A stretch of DNA of 43,469 nucleotides from Bacteroidia bacterium. GTDB lineage: Bacteria; Bacteroidota; Bacteroidia; SpSt-205. Positions 1 through 8,606 of this stretch are shown here, one piece after another. The first letter of the stretch is position 1; each line of letters starts with the position of its first letter. Under the pieces are notes generated by a model that saw only the letters and a list, made by a program, of their open reading frames with translations, was not told the DNA's origin and made no database searches. The stretch lies in NCBI GenBank assembly GCA_025062295.1, contig JANXAJ010000005.1, positions 23,681 through 67,149 of the forward strand, read 5' to 3'. Both the position numbers and the translations under genes were made by a program.

Positions 1-51
1 GGCCCCCCGCCAGTAGGATAGAAGACAAATACCCCTCCTTCTTCCCTCGTC

Positions 52-79
52 TTGCAGGCAGTGAGACTTCATACCTTTG
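52..79 (+). promoter_or_regulatory. purD promoter, Bacteroidota-type, leaderless
   Basis: The -7 box TACCTTTG lies at 72-79 and a -33-like TTG at 52-54, separated by 17 nt. Only 4 nt separate the box from the GTG start at 84, so the transcript should begin at or beside the start codon. The rest of bases 1-83 holds no gene that I can support. Confidence 0.75.
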
Positions 80-83
80 TGAA

Positions 84-1358
84 GTGCAGCGGCTGCTGGT
101 GATTGGACGGGGTGCGCGTGAGCATGCCATCGCTCATAAAGCGCTGCTTTCACGAAAGTTAGAGGTGTTTATAGCCCCTGGCAATGCCGGCATGCAGCCT
201 CCCCTCAAACGCGTGCCCCTTCAGGAGACAGAGATAGGGCCTCTTCGGGACTTCATTCGTCAAATGAAAATAGATGCTGTTATTGTAGGTCCGGAAGTGC
301 CTATTGCTCGGGGAATATACGATGACCTGCATGATCTGACCCTTGTGATTGCTCCTTCTCAAAAACTTGCTTTTCTTGAGAGCAGTAAAGCAAGAGCGAA
401 GCACTTTATGCAGACGATTGGAATTCCGACCCCTTACAGTGTGATATTTGACCAATTGCATCAAGCTGATGCGGAGTCATATCTCCGAGGGGCTTCTTAT
501 CCTCTCGTAATCAAGGCAAGCGGATTAGCGGCTGGAAAGGGGGTTTTGATTGCTCATACTCCCGAGGAAGCCCTTGAATTTGCCCGAGAATGCTTTTCGG
601 GTTCTAAATTTGGGACTGCAGGACACACTATTCTTGTAGAGGAGTATCTCTCTGGCGAGGAGCGATCGGTTTTTATTCTTTCAGATGGAAAAGGGTATGT
701 ACTCCTTCCTACAGCTCGTGATTATAAGCGTCTGCGGGATGGGGATCAGGGACCGAATACAGGTGGGATGGGCGGATATGCGCCTGCGGATGACAGTCCT
801 GAGTGGATAGATTCTGTTCGGGAAAAGATCATAGAACCTACCCTTCATGCTCTCAAGAAAGGGGGGACGCCCTATCACGGCTTTTTATACTTCGGATTGA
901 TGAAAGTGGGGGGTGAGCCCTACTTGCTGGAGTATAATGTCAGGCTGGGAGATCCTGAGGCTCAGCTTATTCTGCCACTTATAGGCAACTCTATGGAAGA
1001 GCTTATTTACTACTACCGGATCCAAAAGCTGGGAGAGTTGCGGGTGCGTCTCCAAGAACAGTATGCGGTAGGAGTAGTCGCAGCTACTGTGGGGTATCCT
1101 GAGGCTCCTCAGAAAGGGCAGCTCCTCCCTTCCCTTCCTTTAGAAGAGGGGGGATGCAAAGTAGATGATTCTGGCTACATTTATTGGGCAGGGGTGGAGG
1201 CAGATGAGAGCGGAATGCTCTATACCACCGGTGGACGTACCTATACAGCCGTAGGCATAGCTGATACACTGGAGACAGCTCGAGCGCGGGCTTATGCTAT
1301 CCTGGAGAAGGTTCCCTTTGAGGGGCGATACTATCGGACAGATATTGCTCTAAGGTGA
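84..1358 (+). CDS. purD: Phosphoribosylamine--glycine ligase
   Basis: PurD joins phosphoribosylamine and glycine using ATP to make GAR, the second step of de novo purine synthesis, in the cytosol. The 424-residue length is normal for the family. An N-terminal nucleotide-binding-like fold starts LLVIGRGAREHA. The ATP-grasp domain shows KASGLAAGKGV (144-154), PNTGGMG (about 224-230) and the metal-binding EYNVRLGDPE (283-292). The start is GTG at 84, fixed by a -7 box ending 4 nt upstream. The stop overlaps the GTG of the following permease (GTGA). Another purine gene, purQ, lies 37 kb away, so the pathway is scattered here. Identification is secure. Confidence 0.97.
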   Translation: MQRLLVIGRGAREHAIAHKALLSRKLEVFIAPGNAGMQPPLKRVPLQETEIGPLRDFIRQMKIDAVIVGPEVPIARGIYDDLHDLTLVIAPSQKLAFLESSKARAKHFMQTIGIPTPYSVIFDQLHQADAESYLRGASYPLVIKASGLAAGKGVLIAHTPEEALEFARECFSGSKFGTAGHTILVEEYLSGEERSVFILSDGKGYVLLPTARDYKRLRDGDQGPNTGGMGGYAPADDSPEWIDSVREKIIEPTLHALKKGGTPYHGFLYFGLMKVGGEPYLLEYNVRLGDPEAQLILPLIGNSMEELIYYYRIQKLGELRVRLQEQYAVGVVAATVGYPEAPQKGQLLPSLPLEEGGCKVDDSGYIYWAGVEADESGMLYTTGGRTYTAVGIADTLETARARAYAILEKVPFEGRYYRTDIALR

Positions 1359-2584
1359 TTCGGGAAGCTTTCAAAGCACTGTGGGAGTATAGAATTCGAG
1401 CTATACTTACCCTAAGTATCTTGGCTTTTGGGATTACGGCTTTGATAGGCATCCTGACCTCTTTAGAGGCGCTGCGCACCTTTATAGCTCGGAATCTGGC
1501 GGGCTTAGGAAGTCAAGCCTTCTCTCTCTCAGGAGGAAAGAGCGGCTTTCAGATTCGCATACAGACCCGACGGGGGCGTTTCTCCATGGGAGGAGAGGGA
1601 GAGCCGATTCAACTCTGGGAAGCCGCACGATTTGAAGAGAAATGGAGCTATCCCCACAGTCGCATCTCTCGTCATATCCCTATTTCCTTTTCTCTTCAGG
1701 CTGGGTATGGAGGGCGTCGGACTCCTCCTCAGCTGCGAGTCACTGGGATTGACCCTACTTATTTCCAAATCCAGGAGATGCGCTTAGCTCAGGGACGCTT
1801 CTTTACTCCGCTGGAGGTAAGCCACCATTTGCCTCTTATCGTCATTGGTTCAGAGGTAGCACGACAGCTTTTCCCATATGAATCGCCAGTAGGCAAGTGG
1901 ATTCAGGTAGGTCGCCATTTATACAAGGTGATTGGAGTGCTGAAGCGTCGGGGCAGTCTTTTTGGCTTTAGCTTAGACTGGGAATGCTTCGTACCTTGGA
2001 CGCGTGCTTTTCGGTCTGTCGCCTCGCCTACAGTCTCTCTGTATATTGGCGCGCCTTCTGTGGAGGCCGTACCTGCCCTCATGCAAGTGGCGCGTCAGAC
2101 CATGCGAGAAGTGCGAGGCTTGCGTCCGCATCAAGAAGATGATTTCAGTCTCCTACGCGGAGAGCAACTCGCCGATTTTGCATTAGAGCAGCTTCGCACA
2201 GTTACCTTAGCCACTATTGGGATTAGTCTTCTTACTTTATTTGGAGCCGCACTTACTTTGACTAATATCCTCTTAGTGGTAGTCAAGGAACGCACCCAAG
2301 AAATTGGGATTAGAAGGGCGATAGGAGCGACCCAAGGTGATATTCGCCGACAGTTTCTCTCCGAGGCGGTCATGATAGCTGTAATCGGCGGGGCAGGAGG
2401 TATTCTTCTTGGCCTTCTCATAGGAAATGTGGTGGCCCTGCTTATTGGAGGCAATTTTGTCATGCCTTGGAAGTGGGTCTTGCTGGCGGTAGCATTGAGT
2501 GGAGCTGTGGGGGTGCTGGCAGGCTACCAGCCCGCTCGAGAAGCCTCCAATCTCAATCCCGTAGATGCCTTACGATACGAGTAA
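1355..2584 (+). CDS. ABC transporter permease, MacB/FtsX family
   Basis: This is the inner-membrane permease of a MacB-like ABC exporter or lipoprotein-handling system. It has one N-terminal membrane segment (about 17-38), a large periplasmic MacB_PCD-type domain (about 45-275) and three C-terminal segments (about 284-310, 337-365, 374-392). The family signature ERTQEIGIRRAIGAT (312-326) and a C-terminal ending NPVDALRYE are present. Length (409 residues) is typical. It starts with GTG overlapping the purD stop as GTGA, so it is probably translationally coupled. No ATPase gene is adjacent, so the partner must be encoded elsewhere. Substrate cannot be inferred. Confidence 0.9.
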   Translation: MIREAFKALWEYRIRAILTLSILAFGITALIGILTSLEALRTFIARNLAGLGSQAFSLSGGKSGFQIRIQTRRGRFSMGGEGEPIQLWEAARFEEKWSYPHSRISRHIPISFSLQAGYGGRRTPPQLRVTGIDPTYFQIQEMRLAQGRFFTPLEVSHHLPLIVIGSEVARQLFPYESPVGKWIQVGRHLYKVIGVLKRRGSLFGFSLDWECFVPWTRAFRSVASPTVSLYIGAPSVEAVPALMQVARQTMREVRGLRPHQEDDFSLLRGEQLADFALEQLRTVTLATIGISLLTLFGAALTLTNILLVVVKERTQEIGIRRAIGATQGDIRRQFLSEAVMIAVIGGAGGILLGLLIGNVVALLIGGNFVMPWKWVLLAVALSGAVGVLAGYQPAREASNLNPVDALRYE

Positions 2585-2592
2585 AGAGATTC

Positions 2593-2600
2593 TACCTTTG
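2593..2600 (+). promoter_or_regulatory. Promoter -7 box of the hydrolase-lgt-ispE unit
   Basis: An exact TACCTTTG begins 8 nt after the permease stop and ends 4 nt before a GTG at 2605. It probably starts a second transcription unit inside the apparent run of plus-strand genes. No convincing -33 element is visible. Confidence 0.65.
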
Positions 2601-2604
2601 TCCA

Positions 2605-3441
2605 GTGGAAATGCATCTCCATACAATAGCTGGGCATCACGGTGAAAGGCTTTACACCGCCTGGTATCCTCCCACGGGAGAACTGCGTGGATGTATCGTC
2701 TGGGTTCATGGCTATGCTGAACACAGCGGGCGCTATCAAGAAGTGGTCAAGTACCTCCTTGAGCGAGGATGGGGCAATCTTCTATGGGATCTGCGTGGTC
2801 ATGGGCGATCGACAGGACGGCGGGGATTTATCACAGATATAGAAGAGTATTTATATGATCTGACCGCTGTATGGACTTACTGGCGGAAGGAACTCAATAA
2901 AAAGGTCATTCTTTTTGGTCATTCGTTAGGAGGTCTTCTTGTGCTTCGCTACAGACAGAAGTATAGTGAAATATGGACGCCCACTGCTACAATCATCAGT
3001 GCTCCTCTTCTTCAGCTTAGGATGGAGGTTCCTTTCTGGAAGCGAGCATTGGCTCAGGTAGCTGCCCGGCTTTTTCCAACGCTAAGTCTTCCTTCGGGGA
3101 TAGAGCCTCAGCAGCTCACTCATGATGAAGGAGAGGCGCTAGCTTATGCTCAGGATACTCTTGTATTCCGCACTGCCACAGCAGGATGGTTTGCAGCTGT
3201 CCAGCGTGCCCAAACCGAAGTATGGCAAGACCTTCCCCTCCTTGCCCAAGGGAAATATCTTTTTCTCCTCCCCCAGCAGGATCCCATCTGTGATTCGGAG
3301 GCTGCTCAGCGATTTTTTCGTCATCTCCCTGCTTCAGAGAAAAAGCTCATTCTGTATCCAGAGAGTTTCCATGAGCCTCTCCATGAAACCTTTCGTAAGA
3401 AGGTTTTTCAAGATATAGCAGCCTATCTGGATGAACTATGA
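2605..3441 (+). CDS. Alpha/beta hydrolase, monoacylglycerol-lipase-like
   Basis: This is a cytosolic serine hydrolase of the Hydrolase_4 (monoacylglycerol lipase/lysophospholipase) type, 278 residues. The oxyanion region VHGYAEHSGRY (34-44), DLRGHGRS (62-69) and the nucleophile elbow GHSLGG (Ser about 107) are clear. Asp about 226 (QQDPICD) and His about 256 (SFHEP) complete a likely triad. I chose the GTG at 2605 because a -7 box ends 4 nt upstream. An ATG two codons later (2611) is the alternative. A longer open frame runs back into the permease but lacks a sensible N-terminus. The stop overlaps the lgt start (ATGA). An ester or lipid substrate is inferred from family only. Confidence 0.88.
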   Translation: MEMHLHTIAGHHGERLYTAWYPPTGELRGCIVWVHGYAEHSGRYQEVVKYLLERGWGNLLWDLRGHGRSTGRRGFITDIEEYLYDLTAVWTYWRKELNKKVILFGHSLGGLLVLRYRQKYSEIWTPTATIISAPLLQLRMEVPFWKRALAQVAARLFPTLSLPSGIEPQQLTHDEGEALAYAQDTLVFRTATAGWFAAVQRAQTEVWQDLPLLAQGKYLFLLPQQDPICDSEAAQRFFRHLPASEKKLILYPESFHEPLHETFRKKVFQDIAAYLDEL

Positions 3442-4232
3442 CTTACCTCTATATTCGATGGGCGGTTGGGCCTGAAATCCTTGCTTTTGGCTCTTTTCAG
3501 ATTCGCTGGTACGGGCTCTTATTTGCGGCGGGTTTCCTGATAGGATTTTACCTCATGCGATGGATTTATCGGCAGGAGCAGCGAAACGAGAAAGATTTAG
3601 ATACCTTATTAGGCTACCTTCTCATCGGCACGATTGTAGGGGCGCGTTTGGGACATTGCCTCTTTTATGAGCCTGCATATTACTTGTCCAATCCGATTGA
3701 GATTCTGAAAGTATGGGAAGGAGGTTTGGCCAGTCATGGGGGCACAATTGGTGTCTTTTTAGCTCTTTATTTGTATAGCCGTCGTCGGCCTGACCAGCCC
3801 TTTTTGTGGCTTTCGGATCGGCTGACTATACCTACTGCTCTCACTGCTAGTCTTATCCGCTTGGGCAATCTCTTCAATTCTGAGATTTATGGGAAAATTA
3901 CTACTGTGCCGTGGGCATTCATATTTGAACGGGTAGATCCCCACCCACGGCATCCTACTCAGGTATATGAAGCTGTGGCATATTTAGCCTTATTTTTCCT
4001 TCTTCTCTTCCTTTATAGGCGGGGGGTGTATCTGCGGTGGAGAGAGGGTAGACCCCTTGGATTTTTTCTTCTCTGGGTCTTTGGGTGGCGTCTTGTAATA
4101 GAATTAGTGAAAGAGCCCCAAGAGGGCTTTGAGTTAGGACTTCCCCTAAACATGGGTCAGCTTCTTAGCCTTCCTTTTTTGGTGGTAGGGCTTTATCTTT
4201 TCGTTAGGAAATCGTATCGTATATTTGGCTAA
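3438..4232 (+). CDS. lgt: Prolipoprotein diacylglyceryl transferase
   Basis: Lgt transfers diacylglycerol from phosphatidylglycerol to the lipobox cysteine of prolipoproteins at the inner membrane. The 264-residue polytopic protein carries an Arg around 70 in VGARLGHCLFYEP, the HGG motif at 100-102, RLGNLFNSEIYG (141-152) and HPTQVYEA (172-179), all hallmarks of the family. The ATG overlaps the hydrolase stop (ATGA). Its natural clients in this window include the lipoprotein at 26506-27174. Confidence is very high. Confidence 0.97.
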   Translation: MTYLYIRWAVGPEILAFGSFQIRWYGLLFAAGFLIGFYLMRWIYRQEQRNEKDLDTLLGYLLIGTIVGARLGHCLFYEPAYYLSNPIEILKVWEGGLASHGGTIGVFLALYLYSRRRPDQPFLWLSDRLTIPTALTASLIRLGNLFNSEIYGKITTVPWAFIFERVDPHPRHPTQVYEAVAYLALFFLLLFLYRRGVYLRWREGRPLGFFLLWVFGWRLVIELVKEPQEGFELGLPLNMGQLLSLPFLVVGLYLFVRKSYRIFG

Positions 4233-4879
4233 TGCCCAAAATGCCTATCTGCTTTATCATCCTTCTCCATGCTCAGGCATCTTTCAGTATAGGGCGGGAG
4301 CTTTCAGCAGAAGGGCGGATAAAAGGTTCAGATACGGTTTTTCATCTGAGCAAGGCTCCTCTCTGGCTTTGGGCGGAAGCTCGTTTCAATAGCGCGCCTG
4401 AGTGGGATACCCTTTGGATAGTGATTAGATCCCTTGATAAGCAAAAGCCAATCATTTATGGGATTTATCGGCAGGGCTCTGGCCGAGCTTTTTATCGCGG
4501 ACGATTTGCCGTACAGAAAGGGGGAATTTATCATCTGATGCTTATACCAGCCCACCAGCCTCGCCTCGTCCTAATGCGTCGTCGCTTGTATGTAACGGAT
4601 GAGCAGACACCGACTTTAGCAGCACTCCGAGAAAAAGTGCAGCGAGAAATTCAGGCTCATCCACGAAGTGGCGGAGTTCTCTTGTTTGAAGCTCTGCCAG
4701 AGGAAATAGAAGTTGTCCCTGAGCTTTTACTTCCCCGAGAAAATCCTCCTTCGGTAGAGGAGGAAACCCTTTTTCTGGAAGAAGATACGGTTGCCCTTCC
4801 TTTAGAGGAGATGCCATTTGAGGAAACCGAAGAGGAAGAGGAGTTTGAATTGGAAGACTTAGGTTTAGAGGACCTGTGA
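4232..4879 (+). CDS. Exported protein with acidic Glu-rich tail, unknown function
   Basis: I do not recognise a family. The 215-residue product begins with a short hydrophobic stretch (PICFIILLHAQASFS) that looks like a signal peptide ending near residue 18. A roughly 100-residue beta-rich-looking domain follows, containing WDTLWIVIRSLD and GGIYHLMLIPA, then a short basic and helical stretch. The last 48 residues carry 18 Glu and 3 Asp and end in LEDLGLEDL. The ATG overlaps the lgt stop (TAATG) and the DUF58 gene starts on its own stop (GTGA). It is therefore firmly within the operon and probably co-translated with a DUF58 protein. The acidic tail may be a binding surface, which is inference. 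Confidence 0.72.
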   Translation: MPKMPICFIILLHAQASFSIGRELSAEGRIKGSDTVFHLSKAPLWLWAEARFNSAPEWDTLWIVIRSLDKQKPIIYGIYRQGSGRAFYRGRFAVQKGGIYHLMLIPAHQPRLVLMRRRLYVTDEQTPTLAALREKVQREIQAHPRSGGVLLFEALPEEIEVVPELLLPRENPPSVEEETLFLEEDTVALPLEEMPFEETEEEEEFELEDLGLEDL

Positions 4880-5775
4880 TCCGACCAGAGCATGCCGCCC
4901 AGCTTGCAAACCTTGAACTGATTGCCAAAGAGATTGTAGAAGGCTTTTTGACAGGTTTGCATCGGAGTCCATTTCAAGGATTTTCCGTGGAGTTTTCAGA
5001 ATATCGTCCCTATCAAGCGGGGGAAAGCTTAGAGCGAGTGGATTGGCGTGTCTTCGCACGCAGTGAGCGGCTCTACGTCCGACGATATGAAGAAGAGACA
5101 AACTTACAGGCTTACCTACTTCTTGACACCAGTGGCTCTATGCGTTATCCGATCGGAGTGACCCATACTAAACTAGATTATGCGATCTTTTTAGGAGCTG
5201 CTCTGGCATATCTTCTCATTCAGCAGAGAGATGCTGTAGGATTGTATGCTTTTGATGAGAAAATTCATACTTATTTGCCGTCTCGATCCCGACGCAGTTG
5301 GCTTCGTCGCCTTTTTTTAGCATTAGAGCCTTTTCGAGGGGCTCCTCCTCTGCCTCGCTTGACGCTTCTTCCGGAGGTTCTTCATCATATTGCAGAGAGG
5401 CTTCGACGGCGGAGTCTTCTCCTCCTCCTGAGTGATGGTTTTACCCCTCAGCCAGAGAGCTTCTGGCGAGCACTTGCCCGTCTGCGATACCAAGGACATG
5501 AGATTCTCTTTCTGCGGATTTGGGATGAAAAGACTGAGAAGCGATTTGAGCTTCCCTTAGAGCCCCTCCGTCTCATAGACATAGAGTCTCGTCAAGAGGT
5601 CAAGATTCATCCCTTAGAAATGCAAGCTATTTATCAAAACTATTTTCAGAAGTGGGAGAATGACTTCCTCACTTTTTGCAGGAAGAACCTCATAGACTGG
5701 GTGATGATAGATAGAGAAGGAGACTTTTTTGAACCTCTGCGCTCATACCTTATCAAAAGAGCTCGGTTGTTATGA
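4876..5775 (+). CDS. DUF58 domain protein (MoxR-associated vWA type)
   Basis: The N-terminal DUF58 signature is clear: YQAGESLERVDWRVFARS (46-63) followed by LYVRRYEEETN. A vWA-like metal site DTSGS sits at 84-88. These proteins usually pair with a MoxR AAA+ ATPase and other vWA proteins in chaperone or complex-assembly systems. No MoxR gene lies in the window, so here it is uncoupled from its usual neighbours. The 299-residue protein has no obvious membrane segments. It starts with GTG on the previous stop (GTGA) and its own stop overlaps ispE (ATGA). Confidence 0.9.
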   Translation: MIRPEHAAQLANLELIAKEIVEGFLTGLHRSPFQGFSVEFSEYRPYQAGESLERVDWRVFARSERLYVRRYEEETNLQAYLLLDTSGSMRYPIGVTHTKLDYAIFLGAALAYLLIQQRDAVGLYAFDEKIHTYLPSRSRRSWLRRLFLALEPFRGAPPLPRLTLLPEVLHHIAERLRRRSLLLLLSDGFTPQPESFWRALARLRYQGHEILFLRIWDEKTEKRFELPLEPLRLIDIESRQEVKIHPLEMQAIYQNYFQKWENDFLTFCRKNLIDWVMIDREGDFFEPLRSYLIKRARLL

Positions 5776-6551
5776 AGTACTATGCTATTAGTCCAGCTAA
5801 AATCAATATAGGCCTTCACATCCTTGGACGCTGGCCAGAGGGATATCATGTTTTAGAGACCCTACTCGTAAGGTATCCTTATCTGTATGATGAAATAGAG
5901 GTACAGGTCCTGCCAGGGTATGACCGGTTAGAGCTAAATATGACAGGGGCAGAGATTCCAGAAGGGGAAGAGAACTATTTAGAGACAACGTATCGGCTGC
6001 TGCGGCAGCACTTGCGTCGCTCTCTCCCTGCTCTCCGTGTCCGCCTGCATAAGCGCATTCCTATTAGTGCGGGATTGGGGGGGGGCTCCAGCAATAGTGG
6101 GAGCTTCCTTCGGATTTTAGGACAGCTATTGGATTTGCCACAGAATTCAGCTCTCCTCCATCAAGTAGCGGCTGAGGTCGGTAGCGATGTCCCCTTCTTT
6201 CTGTACGAGGAGTCTATGCTGGCGCGAGGAACGGGCACTGACATGACCCCCTTCCCCATAGACTTGGAATCATATGAGATTGTCCTGCTTACTCCTCCCG
6301 TTCCTTGCACCACTAAGCATATCTATAGAGGATTGCGTCCCTTTCACTGGAGCCGCTTGCCAATAGAGCCCATCCTGCGTCAGGATATATCTGTTTGGCG
6401 CAATTATCTGCGGAATGATTTAGAGCAGGTAAGTTTTCAGCTTTATCCGACTCTCTTTATTCTGAAGAAGGCTTTATACGATGCAGGGGCTGTGTATGCG
6501 AGCATGAATGGAAGTGGAAGCTCTCTATACGGGATTTTTCGTCGTCCTTGA
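5772..6551 (+). CDS. ispE: 4-diphosphocytidyl-2-C-methyl-D-erythritol kinase
   Basis: IspE phosphorylates CDP-methylerythritol with ATP in the MEP isoprenoid pathway, so this organism makes isoprenoids by the non-mevalonate route. The 259-residue GHMP kinase shows SPAKINIGLHI with the catalytic Lys10, the ATP loop PISAGLGGGSSNSG (about 97-110) and GSDVPFF with Asp about 139. The C-terminal GHMP motif NGSGSSLYG is present. The Gly-rich loop is encoded by a run of nine G residues (6077-6085). The ATG overlaps the DUF58 stop (ATGA). This gene ends the operon, before a strong hairpin. Confidence 0.96.
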   Translation: MKYYAISPAKINIGLHILGRWPEGYHVLETLLVRYPYLYDEIEVQVLPGYDRLELNMTGAEIPEGEENYLETTYRLLRQHLRRSLPALRVRLHKRIPISAGLGGGSSNSGSFLRILGQLLDLPQNSALLHQVAAEVGSDVPFFLYEESMLARGTGTDMTPFPIDLESYEIVLLTPPVPCTTKHIYRGLRPFHWSRLPIEPILRQDISVWRNYLRNDLEQVSFQLYPTLFILKKALYDAGAVYASMNGSGSSLYGIFRRP

Positions 6552-6627
6552 AGTAGGAGGGGAGAAGGCAGAGCTATCATAGGGGTAATGCTTGTTTGAA
6601 GAAAAGGTCACTCTCTACCCTTAGTAT

Positions 6628-6660
6628 TAGCGGGGCAGCCGCGAAGCGGCTGCCCCGCTA
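6628..6660. terminator. Perfect 15-bp hairpin between convergent genes
   Basis: The inverted repeat TAGCGGGGCAGCCGC (6628-6642) and its exact complement (6646-6660) enclose a GAA loop, giving the very stable core GCGAAGC. It lies in the 133-bp gap between ispE (+) and the T9SS cargo gene (-). It can fold identically from either strand, but neither side has a U-tract. A bidirectional terminator or mRNA 3'-end stabiliser is the likely role. Nothing else was recognised in 6552-6684. Confidence 0.75.
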
Positions 6661-6684
6661 CTTTCCCATGAAGAATGCGCTCGC

Positions 6685-8589
6685 TTAGCGAGTAGGTGCT
6701 ACTTTCATCAGCCGAAGGAGACGAACCTCATCTCCAAACCTTACCACAGCCGTATAAGTGCCTAACGCTATTCGGCTCAAGAGAGGGGTAAGATTGATCT
6801 GCTGAGCTCCCGCGCTTACTCTGTATTCATCACCCACGACGAGCTTGCCAAGCGCATCATACAGCTCAAAGGTAAGAAGGCCATCCGCTGGAAGCAATAC
6901 CTGAAGATAGCCTTCATTCATTGTGGGTTGAGGATAAAATTGGACGGAAAATGACTCCGATGCTTTGGAAAGCATTGCTTCCGCCACGTTGGAATAGGTA
7001 ACATTCCCTAGCACATCGTGCTGCTCAACCCGGTAAAAATACCGAATCATCGGCTTGACATCTGTATCTAAGTGATGATATCGGATCCTTCCCTGCTTAT
7101 CTATCTGAGCGACTTTTGAGAAACTCACCCCATCTGTGCTTCGGTACAGCTCGTAGCCTAATACATATTCTCTCTCTGGAGTAACCTCCCAAGTAAGAGC
7201 GATAGCAGAGCCTGCGGGTGCAGCCGAGAGCCGAAGATCGTCAGAGGGCAGGGGTGAATTCGCCGTAATGACAGTTGCAAAGAAGTAGCCTGGACTGTGA
7301 TTGTGAGGATTGTAGCTACTGAAATTGCTTCGCGTTACCGTCCATCCATTGTTGTGTCCTTCGCAGCCTGCTTCTGTGATGGGATCGTAATTAGGAGGGG
7401 TAAGCCTATCTACTGCATAGCCAATATAGCAGAGGTTAGAAGGATATTGACCATAGACGGGGTCTGACTGGTTGGCGGGCGGAGGATCGCCAGGCAAGCC
7501 GGTAGTGGCTCCTGCATTCGGGCACTGACCATCCGCCGTAGCATTGGAAACGACCCGGTTATACATTGTTACCCGTTCGGGTCCAGCAGGATTAGACGGT
7601 GTAGTGCTTGTTGCGTCAGCAAAAGGTCGGATTTGCCACCTTCCGTTATTGAGAGGAATATAACTACGATTGTTTGTCTCACTGCGGCAATAGGCAGCAT
7701 AACTGAATGTTGCTTCACTAGTAGGATCAAAACGAGCTTGAACGAAATGATTTTCAGCAGGTCGTACCTCTACGGCTTGGATGCCTAGAGTATTATGGGG
7801 GCCTCCTACATAAAACATATAGTTCGTGCCCGCCACTACTTCGCGTCGAAGGCGACCGAAGATGTATTTATCTTGATTGTCTGGATCAAGGGTTGAGAAG
7901 TTCGCTGGCTGAACAGGCGTCGCAGGATTTCGCACGATGGCGCCCGCTGCTGTATTCAGTACCCGAACTTCGGTAGGATTGTTATTGGACAAGTTGCTTC
8001 CTTCTGTATGGATACGACCACGGGTAAGCGTAAGGGTGCCTCTAATCCACATATCCCTATCTGTTCCATTGAAAATTTGAACGTGACGATTGGCCAAGGG
8101 GATACCACTGCTCAGATTGATAATGACGTCATTGAGCATCCAACGCTGAGGGTCCGTCGCTGCGGCTGGCATGCTAATACGAAACACCTGAGGACCATTG
8201 TTGCTTGCATTGAATTCTACAGTTCCGCCCAGCTGATTTGCTGGAGCAGGATGGCTACCGGTTGAGCGATGAAAACCTTGATTATTGTGGTAGTCGCCCT
8301 GGATACGAATGATAGAGCCCGGACGAGAGTTGACCTCTGCATCACTGCCGATCGTGAAGTTGCCTCTCCAAGTGTTTGGTGTATTTGCATCATTGACAAG
8401 CTCTATTGTGCCAAAGTTTTCTAGGATACCTTGGTTGCCTGCATTATCATTTGTTACCATTCCGCCCTGGACGTAAACTAGGGCGTTTGCTTGGACATAG
8501 ACAAGGGCACCCTGGTTGTAAAAGAGATCGGGCTGAGCCCACAGTAGTGCGCCCAACATGCAAGCCATGAGTAAGGTAGTGCTTCTCAT
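6685..8589 (-). CDS. T9SS type A sorted surface protein, adhesin-like
   Basis: This 634-residue exported protein begins with a signal peptide (MRSTTLLMACMLGALLWAQ). An in-frame upstream ATG at 8637 is possible but would put a charged extension before the signal peptide. The N-terminal two thirds is rich in Asn, Gly and Thr, as in cell-surface beta-solenoid or adhesin-like proteins, with a small internal repeat (ALVYVQ twice). A fibronectin-III-like domain with LTWEVTPEREYVLGYELYRS follows. The last 80 residues form a type A sorting domain (FYPQPTMNEGYLQV, ELYDALGKLV, LGTYTAVVRFG). The start is 17 nt after the phosphatase stop, so operon membership is likely. A palindrome CTCGCTAAGCGAG covers the stop codon. 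Confidence 0.85.
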   Translation of the reverse strand: MRSTTLLMACMLGALLWAQPDLFYNQGALVYVQANALVYVQGGMVTNDNAGNQGILENFGTIELVNDANTPNTWRGNFTIGSDAEVNSRPGSIIRIQGDYHNNQGFHRSTGSHPAPANQLGGTVEFNASNNGPQVFRISMPAAATDPQRWMLNDVIINLSSGIPLANRHVQIFNGTDRDMWIRGTLTLTRGRIHTEGSNLSNNNPTEVRVLNTAAGAIVRNPATPVQPANFSTLDPDNQDKYIFGRLRREVVAGTNYMFYVGGPHNTLGIQAVEVRPAENHFVQARFDPTSEATFSYAAYCRSETNNRSYIPLNNGRWQIRPFADATSTTPSNPAGPERVTMYNRVVSNATADGQCPNAGATTGLPGDPPPANQSDPVYGQYPSNLCYIGYAVDRLTPPNYDPITEAGCEGHNNGWTVTRSNFSSYNPHNHSPGYFFATVITANSPLPSDDLRLSAAPAGSAIALTWEVTPEREYVLGYELYRSTDGVSFSKVAQIDKQGRIRYHHLDTDVKPMIRYFYRVEQHDVLGNVTYSNVAEAMLSKASESFSVQFYPQPTMNEGYLQVLLPADGLLTFELYDALGKLVVGDEYRVSAGAQQINLTPLLSRIALGTYTAVVRFGDEVRLLRLMKVAPTR

Positions 8590-8606
8590 ACTTCTGAAAG
8601 TTTGGA

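Noticed and set aside
1-83. Possible divergent gene start at the left window edge
   Set aside because: The minus strand is open but too short to show any motif. Only the purD promoter is supportable.
4542-4928. A 128-codon antisense frame opposite the acidic-tailed gene
   Set aside because: It is a composition artefact of the Glu-rich coding sequence, whose complement reads as Leu/Pro/Ser-rich protein. It crosses a well-supported stop-start junction.
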